Source: Clostridia bacterium
GTDB taxonomy: Bacteria > Bacillota > Clostridia > Oscillospirales > CAG-272
Length of the DNA: 45,293 nucleotides
Direction: 5' to 3'
Assembly (NCBI GenBank): GCA_017502875.1
Contig: JAFVUF010000008.1
Coordinates: forward strand, 1 to 45,293
Every line of letters starts with the position of its first letter. Position 1 is the first letter of the stretch. The notes under the pieces are model-generated. The model worked only from the letters and a program-made list of their open reading frames with translations. It ran no database searches and had not been told where the DNA came from. A program made the position numbers and the translations under genes. This document shows, piece after piece, positions 1-8,774 of the stretch.

Positions 1-124
1 AAGCGGAGTAAAAGGTACTATCAGAGGCGCGGTTACTGATCCTAACGGAAACTGGATTTCTAGTAAGGAGGCCAAGCTGAAGAATCTTGGTAAAAATATT
101 AACAATCTAATTAAAAACAGTTAA
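1..124 (+). CDS. 3' end of an unknown protein (partial)
   Basis: An open frame runs in from the left edge (codons from base 2) and ends at TAA 122-124. About 40 residues are visible: a Gly/Thr-rich stretch (GTIRGAVTDPNGNW) followed by a basic tail ending NNLIKNS. No family can be named from so short a piece. A strong terminator follows 33 bases after the stop, which supports it being the real end of a transcript. Confidence 0.5.
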   Translation, partial: SGVKGTIRGAVTDPNGNWISSKEAKLKNLGKNINNLIKNS

Positions 125-156
125 GCCATTTTTCTTAAAATCTAAACTTGATATAT

Positions 157-190
157 AACCGCGCCATATAAATTGGCGCGGTTATTTTTT
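157..190 (+). terminator. Rho-independent terminator
   Basis: Perfect 9-bp stem AACCGCGCC (157-165) / GGCGCGGTT (175-183), then ATTTTTTAT. It ends the partial gene at the left edge. The rest of the gap up to 475 is very AT-rich, with runs of A and T and repeated TATAAT-like words around 400-435. The promoter of the polysaccharide locus must lie here, but no single -35/-10 pair stands out. Confidence 0.85.
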
Positions 191-475
191 ATAAATGATG
201 CCAATTTTAACAGTCCCTTATCAAAAAATGACAGTAAAATGATATTCAATGAGAAAATAATTGAAAAAATAGGGCTTTTTTCTTCGTTTTAAAAAAAATC
301 ATATTTTTTTGAAAAAATATTTTTAAAAAACAGCAAAAAGGACGTACTTTTGTTCGGTTGTAATAGAATGTTAACAAAATGCAGTAATAATACTCACAAT
401 ATTATATTATAATATATAGTAATATATAATATAACGTAAAATGATAAGTGCGTTATAAATCCATTGGAGGATTTT

Positions 476-2182
476 ATGGTTCTGTATAACACATGGAAAT
501 CGCAGAAGCTTGACGATAGTGATCTCACCGCCGAGCTAACGGCTATTGAAGGTAATGAAAAAGAGATATTTGATAGATTTCGTTGCGACCTTGAATTTGG
601 TACAGGTGGACTCCGAGGTCTTATCGGAGCAGGCACCAACAGAATGAATATATATACGGTAGGCAAGGCTACACAGGGACTTGCCAACTGTCTAATTAAA
701 CAAAATGAAACCGGAAAGGAGCTTTCCGTTGCCATAGCGTATGATAGCAGAAATAAGGGTGAGCTATTTACCCGTCGCTCTGCCTCTATACTCGCCGCTA
801 ACGGTATTAAGGTATACGTGTATTCCGAGCTTGCTCCTACTCCGGCTCTTTCTTTTGCTGTGAGATATTACGGCTGCGATGCGGGTATCTGTGTAACCGC
901 AAGTCATAATCCCGCGGTTTATAACGGCTACAAGGTCTACGGAAGCGACGGCTGTCAGATAGGACCGGCTATGGCTGACGTTATCCTTGATGAAATAGGA
1001 AAGACCGATATCTTTAACGATGTTAAGCTTACCGATTATGATAAGGCTGTGGCTGACGGAAAAATTGTTCTTATTGGCGATGAGGTGTTTGATGCATTCT
1101 TAAAAGAGGTTAAAAAGGAGTCTCTTCTTTCCGATGATGTGAGAACCGGAGATAAGCTTAAAATAGTTTATACGCCTCTTAACGGAGCTGGAAGACGTTC
1201 TGTTACTACTGTTCTCGCTACCGAGAGCTGCTATGACGTAACTGTGGTTAAGGAGCAGGAAATGCCCGATGGCAATTTCCCGACGTGCCCTTATCCAAAT
1301 CCCGAAAATCCCGAGGCGCTTAATCTCGCGCTCGCTCTTTGTGAGAAGACAGACGCCGATATTATGATAGCTACCGACCCCGACTGCGACAGATGTCGCG
1401 TGGCGGCTAAGGCGGAAGTCGGATATAAGGCTCTTTCTGGTAACGAGACAGGAATTCTTCTTCTTGATTATATATGCAAGAGAAAGCTTGAGCTTGGTAC
1501 TATGCCGAAGTCTCCCGTTGCGGTAACAACAATCGTTTCCACCGTAATGGCGGACGGTGTCGCAAATGAATACGGAATTGAGATGAGACGAGTTCTCACC
1601 GGCTTTAAGTATATAGGCGAGCAGATAGGTCTGCTTGAAAAGGACGGAGAGACTGACCGTTATCTCTTTGGCTTTGAGGAAAGCTGCGGATATCTTTCAG
1701 GTCCGTATGTAAGAGATAAGGACGGAGTAAACGCGTCGCTTCTCATATGCGAAATGGCGCTCTATTATAAGAGAAAGGGCATAACTCTTATCGAGGCGTT
1801 TGACGCCCTTTGCAAAAAGCACGGATATTACAAAGAAGCGCTTCTTAACTACTCCTTTGAGGGAGCTGAGGGCGCTGTGAAGATGAAGAGTATTATCGAG
1901 GGTCTGCGTGCCCAGCCGCCTAAGTCTATTGCCGGTAGTAAGGTAATAGACGTTAAGGATTACCATAAGGCTGGACTCCGTGAGGGTGAATACAACGACG
2001 AGACCGGACTGCCCGATTCAAACGTTCTTGAATTTAACACGGAAAACGGCTGCAAGGTCATAGTCCGTCCTTCAGGAACCGAGCCTAAGATGAAGGCGTA
2101 TCTCTCCGCTGTTGGAAAGTCTGCAGACGAGGCAGAGAGCATTATTGAACGTATAAAAAAAGACGAAGTATTAAAATTTTAA
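476..2182 (+). CDS. Phospho-sugar mutase (phosphoglucomutase/phosphomannomutase)
   Basis: An alpha-D-phosphohexomutase of 568 residues that moves phosphate between C6 and C1 of glucose or mannose in the cytoplasm. The phosphoserine loop TASHNP lies at about residues 141-146, a DPDCDR metal loop near 300, the sugar-binding GFEES loop near 400, and the RPSGTEPK phosphate-binding motif near the C-terminus. The length fits Firmicutes PgcA rather than the shorter ManB. The start is ATG 476, because GGAGG at 466-470 sits 5 bases before it; the in-frame TTG at 464 overlaps that site. The next gene makes GDP-mannose, so mannose 1-phosphate supply is the likely role here, though the family often uses both sugars. 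Confidence 0.93.
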   Translation: MVLYNTWKSQKLDDSDLTAELTAIEGNEKEIFDRFRCDLEFGTGGLRGLIGAGTNRMNIYTVGKATQGLANCLIKQNETGKELSVAIAYDSRNKGELFTRRSASILAANGIKVYVYSELAPTPALSFAVRYYGCDAGICVTASHNPAVYNGYKVYGSDGCQIGPAMADVILDEIGKTDIFNDVKLTDYDKAVADGKIVLIGDEVFDAFLKEVKKESLLSDDVRTGDKLKIVYTPLNGAGRRSVTTVLATESCYDVTVVKEQEMPDGNFPTCPYPNPENPEALNLALALCEKTDADIMIATDPDCDRCRVAAKAEVGYKALSGNETGILLLDYICKRKLELGTMPKSPVAVTTIVSTVMADGVANEYGIEMRRVLTGFKYIGEQIGLLEKDGETDRYLFGFEESCGYLSGPYVRDKDGVNASLLICEMALYYKRKGITLIEAFDALCKKHGYYKEALLNYSFEGAEGAVKMKSIIEGLRAQPPKSIAGSKVIDVKDYHKAGLREGEYNDETGLPDSNVLEFNTENGCKVIVRPSGTEPKMKAYLSAVGKSADEAESIIERIKKDEVLKF

Positions 2183-2216
2183 AATATTGACATAAAACAA
2201 ACGAAAGGAATTTGAA

Positions 2217-3293
2217 ATGGAAAAAGTAGCGGTTATAATGGCAGGTGGCAGAGGAGAGCGTCTGTGGCCTAAAAGCCGTAAGGATCATCCCAAGCAGTTT
2301 CTTTCCCTTGGTGGAGGAGATCAGTCGCTTATCGTCCAGACGGTAGAGCGAATGAAAAAGCTTACCGATATTAAAAATATATATATCGTTACAGGCAAGG
2401 ATTATTTTGATATTACTCACGAGCAGCTTCCTAAGCTACCCGTGGAAAATATACTTTGCGAGCCTATGGGCAAGAATACTACCGCCTGTATCGGCTATGC
2501 GTGTCAGGTAATAAAAAAGAGAATGGGCGATGCTATCATGATGGTAGTTCCGTCCGACCACGTTATCAAGGACGAAAAGGCGTTTGCGTCAGATCTGAAA
2601 AAGTGCTGTGAGCTTGCCGAGTCTGAAAAGGTTATTGTTACTGTTGGCATTACTCCTACAAAGCCTGAAACAGGCTTCGGTTATATTAAAATTCATAAGG
2701 ATAAACCGATAGAAAGTACTACTCTTGCGTGGAAAATGGCAAAATTTGTCGAAAAACCCGATTATAAGGTTGCGACAAGATACGTGGCGTCAGGTAAATA
2801 TCTTTGGAATGCGGGAATGTTCATATTCCCTGTAAGCTATATGCTAAGATCCATTAAACGCTACTGTCCTCACAACTCCGCATGTCTGACTACTATCGGT
2901 AAGAGCCTTGGCAAGAAGACCGAGGAGCTTATAACATATCAGATGTTTGAAAAAATGGAATCCATATCAATCGACTACGCGGTAATGGAGCACGTAAGGG
3001 GCAGTATAACCGTTCAGTCAACGTTTGATTGGAACGACGTAGGGACTTGGGCAGCGATTCCCGAGATACAGAAGCCCGATTCCAACGGAAACTACATCAC
3101 GGGCGAGGTTACCTCGTTTGAAAGCAGCGGAAACATAGTTGAGATTCCTAATGGAAAGCTCGTTGCGCTTCTTGGTGTCAAGGATCTTGTTATAGTCGAG
3201 AGTGGAAACGCGATTCTGGTTTGCCACAAGGATTATGCTCAGAAGATTAAAGAAGCGACTAAGCAGATATCGGACACGCCTGAGTATTTATGA
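2217..3293 (+). CDS. manC: Mannose-1-phosphate guanylyltransferase
   Basis: Makes GDP-mannose from GTP and mannose 1-phosphate, the activated sugar for the glycosyltransferases downstream. The 358-residue protein opens with the nucleotidyltransferase signature MAGGRGERLWPKSR followed by PKQFL, and carries the family motifs VPSDHVI, FVEKP and WNAGMF. It is the short single-domain form, without the C-terminal isomerase domain of bifunctional ManC/AlgA proteins. AAAGGA lies 10 bases before the ATG, and the gene starts 34 bases after the mutase. Its stop overlaps the next start (ATGA at 3290), so translation is probably coupled. Confidence 0.93.
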   Translation: MEKVAVIMAGGRGERLWPKSRKDHPKQFLSLGGGDQSLIVQTVERMKKLTDIKNIYIVTGKDYFDITHEQLPKLPVENILCEPMGKNTTACIGYACQVIKKRMGDAIMMVVPSDHVIKDEKAFASDLKKCCELAESEKVIVTVGITPTKPETGFGYIKIHKDKPIESTTLAWKMAKFVEKPDYKVATRYVASGKYLWNAGMFIFPVSYMLRSIKRYCPHNSACLTTIGKSLGKKTEELITYQMFEKMESISIDYAVMEHVRGSITVQSTFDWNDVGTWAAIPEIQKPDSNGNYITGEVTSFESSGNIVEIPNGKLVALLGVKDLVIVESGNAILVCHKDYAQKIKEATKQISDTPEYL

Positions 3294-4465
3294 GAATACG
3301 CTTTGAAGGGACGCCCGTTTGCTCAGAGCAGCTTACGGGAATCGGTATTCACGAAAAAGAGCTATGCAAGGCAATGATAGCTCTAAATCCCAGCGATGAT
3401 TTTGAATTTACTTATTTTTCGGGAATCAGAGGCAGGATAAAGCGCAAAAGAAGGATAATGCGGCAGTACGTAACGGAAAATTCGAAAATTAAGGATTTTC
3501 CTATAATGACAGCGGGACTGTATAGGCTTATTCAGGGAGTATGCCCGATTCCGTACAGATTTCTTTTTCCCGGGAAGCCTCAAATCACACATTTTTTTAA
3601 CTTCCTGATTCCACCCGGAGTTAAGGGAAAAAAGGTTGTTACAGTTCACGATTTAGCTTTTGTAAGATATCCCGAAACGGTAGCTTACAGAACCAGAAAG
3701 GTGCTCTCGCTCCGTCTCGCGAAAACGGTAAAGAGAGCAGATCATATCTTTGTCGCATCCGCATTCACCGGCAGAGAGCTATCGGAGCTTTACGGAGTTC
3801 CCGAGGAGAAGATGACGGTAGTGTACGCAGGCGTAGACCGAGAGGTTTTCAAGCCGAGAGAGTATAATGAATGTCAGGAGGTTCTTGTAAAGAGAGGACT
3901 AAGCGACAGAGGCTATTTCTTCTATCTTGGAACGATTGAGCCGAGAAAGAATATTGAGAGAATGGTCATCGCCTACGCTAAGACCTGCAAGCGTCTTGAA
4001 AGCGAGGGTAAGGAGTGTATGCCGTTTGTTTTCGGCGGAAAGCTCGGATGGTACTATGATCAGATACTTGAAAGAATAAAGAGTGAGGGTATTGAGGATA
4101 AGATAATCCTTGCGGGATATCTGTCCGATACGGAAAAGGCGTGTCTCTACGCCAGAGCAAGAGCATTTGTATTTCCGTCGCTTTACGAGGGCTTTGGAAT
4201 ACCTGTCCTTGAAGCAATGGCTTGTCAAACGCCTGTGCTCACAGCAAACGTCTCGTCGCTCCCTGAGGTTTCGGGTGAGTCAGCGGTGCTTTGCGACCCT
4301 CTTGATATTGATGAAATTGCGGGCGGACTTTACAGTCTCGCGACAGATGACTTGCTTTGCGAAAGACTCGCAAATGAAGGCTATGAGCGTTCAAAGCGTT
4401 TTTCGTGGGAAAGCACAGCTAAGCTGATGCGTGAGGTATACGAAAAAGTAGTTGCGCAGAGTTAG
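3290..4465 (+). CDS. Glycosyltransferase family 4
   Basis: A GT-B fold retaining glycosyltransferase of 391 residues. The C-terminal donor-binding half shows YLGTIEPRKNIERM and the E-x7-E motif in EGFGIPVLEAM, followed by LPEVSG, all typical of GT4. The N-terminal half has GIGIHEKEL and TVHDLAF, as in mannosyl/rhamnosyl transferases of the WbpY/MtfB kind. With GDP-mannose made by the previous two genes, a mannosyltransferase acting on a lipid-linked chain at the inner face of the membrane is a reasonable inference, but donor and linkage cannot be read from the sequence. Confidence 0.9.
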   Translation: MRIRFEGTPVCSEQLTGIGIHEKELCKAMIALNPSDDFEFTYFSGIRGRIKRKRRIMRQYVTENSKIKDFPIMTAGLYRLIQGVCPIPYRFLFPGKPQITHFFNFLIPPGVKGKKVVTVHDLAFVRYPETVAYRTRKVLSLRLAKTVKRADHIFVASAFTGRELSELYGVPEEKMTVVYAGVDREVFKPREYNECQEVLVKRGLSDRGYFFYLGTIEPRKNIERMVIAYAKTCKRLESEGKECMPFVFGGKLGWYYDQILERIKSEGIEDKIILAGYLSDTEKACLYARARAFVFPSLYEGFGIPVLEAMACQTPVLTANVSSLPEVSGESAVLCDPLDIDEIAGGLYSLATDDLLCERLANEGYERSKRFSWESTAKLMREVYEKVVAQS

Positions 4466-4501
4466 GTCGTCTAAATAATTAACAATCGAGGTTTACTCGT
4501 T

Positions 4502-5683
4502 ATGATAGATGATAAAATAGTCGAGGCAGAGGAGAATAAGTTTAAAATTCTCCAGGCTGCTAAATGGTATTGTCCAGAGGTCGGCGGAATAGAGACGGTG
4601 GCGGTAGCGATAACCGCGGCTGTAAAGGATAAGGCGGATATGCAGATACTCGTCTGCTCGGGCAAAAAGATCAAGGAAAGAGGCTTTACAGACGAGGGTG
4701 TTTATATTTACAGAGCTAAAACCCCGTTCAGAATATGCTCAACACCTATTTCCTTTGATTATCTGAGCGCGTTCAGAAGAATGTCCAAGGACGTTGACAT
4801 TATTCAGCTTCACGCGCCGTTTCCGCTTTCGGACCTTGCGCTTTTCCTCGGCAGGAGAAGCAGAAGGATAAAGAAGGCGCTTTGGTATCACAGCGACGTT
4901 ATAAAGCAGAAAAAGCTGATGTTCTTTTACAGACCGCTTCTTAAATGGATGCTAAAAAAGGTGGACAAGATTTACGTTGCGAGCCGAGCGATAGCGGAGC
5001 AGTCCCAATATCTCGGAAAGCATATGGACAAGGTTGAAGTAATTCCGTTTGGTATATCCACTAAGGATTACGATAGGGCGGACAGGCACCCTATACTTAC
5101 CAATGCGCTTAACAATAAGGGCAATGTAAAAATTCTGTTCGTTGGCAGGCTTGTTTATTATAAGGGTATTGACGTGCTGATAGAAGCTATGGCAAAAACC
5201 TCTGGGGCGGAGCTGTTTATTATTGGCGGCGGCGAGCTTGACGATATCCTTGAAAAGAGAACGGCTGAGCTTGGCATTTCCGATAAAATACATTTTATGG
5301 GCAGAATTGAGAAAAAAGACCTTCTTGCTTCGTTCTCGGACTGCGATTTCTTCGTTCTTCCGTCCGTTAACCGCGCGGAGTGCTTTGGACTTGTTCAGCT
5401 GGAGGCAATGGTGTACGGCAAACCCGTAATCAACACTTCGTTGCCTACTGCGGTTCCTGAGGTCAGCCTTCACGGCGAAACGGGCTTAACGGTAGAGCCG
5501 AGTAACGCAGACGCCTTGGCGGAGGCAATGAATACGCTTATAAACGATAAGGAATTACGTGAAAAATACGGCGCTCAGGCAAGGAAACGCTGCGAAGAAA
5601 GTTACAGTCTGAGCAAAATGCAGGATAAGCTTTACGCGTCTTATCTTGACCTCCTCGGCAAGTCCGTGGATGACGAAAAATGA
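4502..5683 (+). CDS. Glycosyltransferase family 4
   Basis: Second GT4 enzyme of the locus, 393 residues. The N-terminal part has KWYCPEVGGIETVA, the usual nucleotide-side loop of GT4 acceptor domains. The C-terminal half has ILFVGRLVYYKGIDVL and the E-x7-E motif ECFGLVQLEAM. It starts 36 bases after the first transferase, with a GAGG site in front of the ATG. The two transferases differ clearly and probably add successive sugars. Donor unknown; GDP-mannose is the obvious candidate from context. The ABC permease start follows 13 bases after the stop. Confidence 0.9.
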   Translation: MIDDKIVEAEENKFKILQAAKWYCPEVGGIETVAVAITAAVKDKADMQILVCSGKKIKERGFTDEGVYIYRAKTPFRICSTPISFDYLSAFRRMSKDVDIIQLHAPFPLSDLALFLGRRSRRIKKALWYHSDVIKQKKLMFFYRPLLKWMLKKVDKIYVASRAIAEQSQYLGKHMDKVEVIPFGISTKDYDRADRHPILTNALNNKGNVKILFVGRLVYYKGIDVLIEAMAKTSGAELFIIGGGELDDILEKRTAELGISDKIHFMGRIEKKDLLASFSDCDFFVLPSVNRAECFGLVQLEAMVYGKPVINTSLPTAVPEVSLHGETGLTVEPSNADALAEAMNTLINDKELREKYGAQARKRCEESYSLSKMQDKLYASYLDLLGKSVDDEK

Positions 5684-5696
5684 AAGGGAAAGCTTG

Positions 5697-6557
5697 ATGC
5701 AAAACAGTAATACTGAAAACAAAGGCGCGACAGTTAAGCGCACGGGGCAGAAGGAAGGCTTCGTACAGACCCTAAAAGAAATATGGTCATACCGTGAAAT
5801 GATAGCCTCATTTGTCAGAAGAGACCTTCGGGGACGTTACAAGGGCTCGGTTCTCGGATTTTTGTGGACATTTATAAATCCATTGCTTCAGCTTATGGTT
5901 TATACGGTTGTATTCACGGTAATACTGCCTTCCGGAATTGAGGATTACCCAATACATCTTTTTGTAGCTCTTATACCTTGGATATTCTTTTCATCTTCGG
6001 TAAACGGAGGCGCTACATCAATTCTTGCATATAAAGATATGGTAAAAAAGATATATTTTCCAAGAGAGGTTCTTCCGATTGCTACGGTAACAACCAACTT
6101 TGTAAATATGCTTCTTTGCTTTATAGTGGTATTCGGTGTGGCATTCGTAAACGGTTATATACCAACAGCGGGAGTTCATTTCATTGCGCTGCTTTGGCTT
6201 ATACCTTTGTTTATCATAGAGTACGTGCTTTCTCTTGGAGTTGCATTTTTGGCGGCAGCCGTAACTGTATATTTCAGAGATATGGAGCATATTCTTGGAA
6301 TTTTTGTAATGGCAATGCAGTTTCTTACCCCTGTTCTCTATAATTTTGATCAGATAAACAGTGAAGCAGCCAAAACGCTCTTAAATCTTAATCCGATGTC
6401 TCCGATAATACAAGGATACAGAAATGTTATATACAATCAACAGATTCCTCAAAACCTTATGTGGCTGCTGTATTCATTTATCGTTGGATTGGCAGTACTA
6501 ATAGTAGGTTGGTTTGTTTTTGAGAAATTAAAAAGACGCTTTGCGGAAGAGCTTTAA
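5697..6557 (+). CDS. ABC-2 type polysaccharide exporter, permease
   Basis: Membrane half of a Wzm/TagG-type exporter that moves a lipid-linked polysaccharide across the cytoplasmic membrane, 286 residues. It has the long amphipathic N-terminal segment with IWSYREMIASFVRRDLRGRYKGS, which is characteristic of this family, then about six membrane spans. The frame is open from 5646, but GGGAAAGC before ATG 5697 and lack of overlap with the upstream gene favour 5697. It pairs with the ATPase 20 bases downstream. Confidence 0.9.
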   Translation: MQNSNTENKGATVKRTGQKEGFVQTLKEIWSYREMIASFVRRDLRGRYKGSVLGFLWTFINPLLQLMVYTVVFTVILPSGIEDYPIHLFVALIPWIFFSSSVNGGATSILAYKDMVKKIYFPREVLPIATVTTNFVNMLLCFIVVFGVAFVNGYIPTAGVHFIALLWLIPLFIIEYVLSLGVAFLAAAVTVYFRDMEHILGIFVMAMQFLTPVLYNFDQINSEAAKTLLNLNPMSPIIQGYRNVIYNQQIPQNLMWLLYSFIVGLAVLIVGWFVFEKLKRRFAEEL

Positions 6558-6577
6558 AGGCAGTGAGAGGATAAAAT

Positions 6578-7330
6578 ATGCAAAACAATGCTGACAGTAT
6601 TTATTCAATAGAAATTGATGATTTATATAAGCATTACCGTATCTATAAGGATAAGGGACGCGAGCTGAAAGAAAGACTCTTGTTCTTTTGGCGCAATAAA
6701 TATACAAAGAATAAAGTAATAGACGGCATTTCACTGAAAATTAAAAAAGGAGAGGCCGTAGGCTTTGTCGGTCATAACGGTTGCGGAAAGAGTACTCTGC
6801 TTAAAATGCTTAGCAGAATAATATATCCAGATAAGGGTGTAATAACTACCCGTGGAAAAATATCGGGACTTATTGAGTTAGGAGCAGGATTTCATCCTGA
6901 TATGACCGGTAGAGAAAACATATACAATAACGCCTCAATTTTCGGACTTACCAAGAAGGAAATAGATGAGCGTCTTGATAAGATAATCGAGTTTTCAGGT
7001 CTCGGAGAATTCATAGACGCGCCCGTAAGAACATATTCATCGGGAATGTATATGCGCCTTGGATTTTCTGTGGCAATAAATGTTGATGCGGAAATACTTT
7101 TAATAGACGAGATACTTGCGGTTGGAGACGGAGAATTTCAGGCTAAGTGCATGAAGGCTCTTCGTGATGTGAAGGCAAGAGGGACTACTATTGTAATCGT
7201 AAGCCATTCGCTTTCTCAGATTGAGGAGATATGCGAAAAGTCGTACTGGATAAACGATGGAAGGATAATGATGGAGGGTGAGCCTAAGGAGGTTCATAAC
7301 GCCTATCTTTCAGCGACGGTCCAAAACTGA
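6578..7330 (+). CDS. ABC polysaccharide exporter, ATP-binding protein (Wzt/TagH-like)
   Basis: Energises the permease encoded just upstream. In 250 residues it has Walker A GHNGCGKST, a Q-loop region with GLIELGAGFHPDMTGREN (typical of polysaccharide exporters), signature YSSGMYMRLGFS, Walker B ILLIDEIL and the switch histidine in IVSHS. It stops soon after the ATPase domain, so the C-terminal carbohydrate-binding domain of E. coli O8/O9a Wzt is missing. It therefore resembles the short exporters that do not read a capped chain end. A terminator follows 10 bases after the stop. Confidence 0.92.
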   Translation: MQNNADSIYSIEIDDLYKHYRIYKDKGRELKERLLFFWRNKYTKNKVIDGISLKIKKGEAVGFVGHNGCGKSTLLKMLSRIIYPDKGVITTRGKISGLIELGAGFHPDMTGRENIYNNASIFGLTKKEIDERLDKIIEFSGLGEFIDAPVRTYSSGMYMRLGFSVAINVDAEILLIDEILAVGDGEFQAKCMKALRDVKARGTTIVIVSHSLSQIEEICEKSYWINDGRIMMEGEPKEVHNAYLSATVQN

Positions 7331-7340
7331 TTTAAAGGGA

Positions 7341-7380
7341 AAGCGGTAATTTCACTAAAAAGAAATTGCCGCTTTTATAA
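7341..7380 (+). terminator. Terminator after the ABC exporter
   Basis: A 13-bp stem AAGCGGTAATTTC (7341-7353) / GAAATTGCCGCTT (7362-7374) with one T.G pair, followed by TTATAA. The short T run suggests a partial terminator, so the ligase-like gene 20 bases further on may be expressed by read-through. Confidence 0.65.
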
Positions 7381-7399
7381 CTTGAAAACGGAGCTTAAA

Positions 7400-8581
7400 A
7401 TGGTTGAAAAAAACGGAAATAATGATTTACGGGTTAGCTTAACACCGTTAAAAGAGGCGAGCAAGCTTGACGTTCTTTTAATAAGCTTGATAGCGTTAAT
7501 GCCATACGTTCATTTCGTAGTAAGCGCAATGATGCTTATAACGGTAGGCATAGCGATAATGATAATGAAGAAAACTCGCCAAGCTGTTCTTGAGCAAAAA
7601 ACACTTACGCTTGTTGCGGCTCTGATAACACTACTGTCCGCCTTCAGCTCACTTGTGTCGGGTAATGTAATCGGTCTCGCGGTAACCTTCGGTATAATTC
7701 TGATACTTATCTGCGGAGCTTACGCGAGAAGCGTGATGCGCGCCAAGCTTACGGTACAGGTTTTCAGAATAGTCGGTTGCGGTAGCATTTTTACACTGAT
7801 TATAGTCCTTATACAGCGGTTAGCGGAGAAAAATCCCGGGTACAGACCTACGGGTTGGCAATGGAACGCAAATTATCTTGGAGCTGTCGCAGTAATGTCG
7901 GCGCTGATATCTGTCGTAGCCTTTTTTGAGGATTACGGGTGCGATGTAACGGGGAAAATTAAGCTTGAAAAAATATTTTACGGCATTGCTTTTCTGTCTG
8001 ACCTTGCTATAATTCTTATTTGTGAGAGTCGCTCGTCCTTGCTTGCGATTATGGCGTGTATAATCGTTTATATGCTGATACGTAAGCACTATATTCTGTG
8101 CGGGCTTGCGGTTGTGGGTGGAATAGGTGTGTGGGCGCTTGGAATGATTTCGCCTGAGCTTTTTGGGTGGGCGAACTCGCTTACGTATGTTTTTACCCAG
8201 AGATACGATATCTGGATGTGCGCCTTCAAGTCGTTCCTTTCCGGACCTGTTGAGTTCCTTATCGGTAGAGGTCCGATGACCTATCGCTTTGTTTGGCAAG
8301 CTGAAGGGCTTTACGGCGCGGACCATGCGCATAACATTCTTTTTGACACTTTGATAAACGTAGGTATTGTCGGATTTGTTTTATATCTCTTTTTAATTGC
8401 CGATTTTGTTAAAAATATGCTAAAACAAAGAGAGAATCATGATAAGTGCGCCTTTACGCTTTCCCTCCTTGCACTTACGGCGATTTTTGTGCAGGGAATA
8501 GCGGACGTAACAATAATGTGGCATCAAAGCGCTTGTTTATTTATTCTGATGTGTTCCGTAAGAGCAGCCCACGAAAAATAA
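7400..8581 (+). CDS. O-antigen ligase/polymerase-like membrane protein
   Basis: A 393-residue polytopic membrane protein with about ten hydrophobic spans. The long external loop includes RPTGWQWNANYLGA, and AHNILFDTLINVGIVG near residue 310 matches the HN-x-x-L signature of the Wzy_C/WaaL family. These enzymes transfer undecaprenyl-linked glycans to an acceptor or polymerise repeat units outside the membrane. The start is ATG 7400, with GGAG at 7390-7393; the in-frame TTG at 7382 lacks a site. Next to an ABC exporter, a ligase role fits better than a Wzy polymerase role, but the acceptor in a Gram-positive envelope is unknown. Confidence 0.8.
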   Translation: MVEKNGNNDLRVSLTPLKEASKLDVLLISLIALMPYVHFVVSAMMLITVGIAIMIMKKTRQAVLEQKTLTLVAALITLLSAFSSLVSGNVIGLAVTFGIILILICGAYARSVMRAKLTVQVFRIVGCGSIFTLIIVLIQRLAEKNPGYRPTGWQWNANYLGAVAVMSALISVVAFFEDYGCDVTGKIKLEKIFYGIAFLSDLAIILICESRSSLLAIMACIIVYMLIRKHYILCGLAVVGGIGVWALGMISPELFGWANSLTYVFTQRYDIWMCAFKSFLSGPVEFLIGRGPMTYRFVWQAEGLYGADHAHNILFDTLINVGIVGFVLYLFLIADFVKNMLKQRENHDKCAFTLSLLALTAIFVQGIADVTIMWHQSACLFILMCSVRAAHEK

Positions 8582-8590
8582 AATATACAG

Positions 8591-8620
8591 CGGCAAGGCT
8601 TAAACGCCTTGCTGTTTTGT
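8591..8620 (+). terminator. Terminator of the polysaccharide locus
   Basis: Nine-bp stem CGGCAAGGC (8591-8599) / GCCTTGCTG (8606-8614) with one G.T pair, followed by TTTTGT. It lies 10 bases after the ligase-like gene. Confidence 0.75.
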
Positions 8621-8691
8621 ATAAGAATAGCTGTTTTTTACAGTGTCATGAAAAATAACAATAAAAAGTCAGCCTAAAATGCTAAAAAACC

Positions 8692-8721
8692 TTGACTTTT
8701 TCAATGATATTATGATATAAT
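8692..8721 (+). promoter_or_regulatory. SigA-type promoter of the TIR/Sel1 gene
   Basis: -35 TTGACT (8692-8697), 18-base spacer, extended -10 TGATATAAT (8713-8721). GGAGG follows just before the ATG at 8775. Confidence 0.75.
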
Positions 8722-8774
8722 TTTATGTAGGTATTATATACACCTGTATTAGTGGAGAACGGAGGTTTTTCTAA

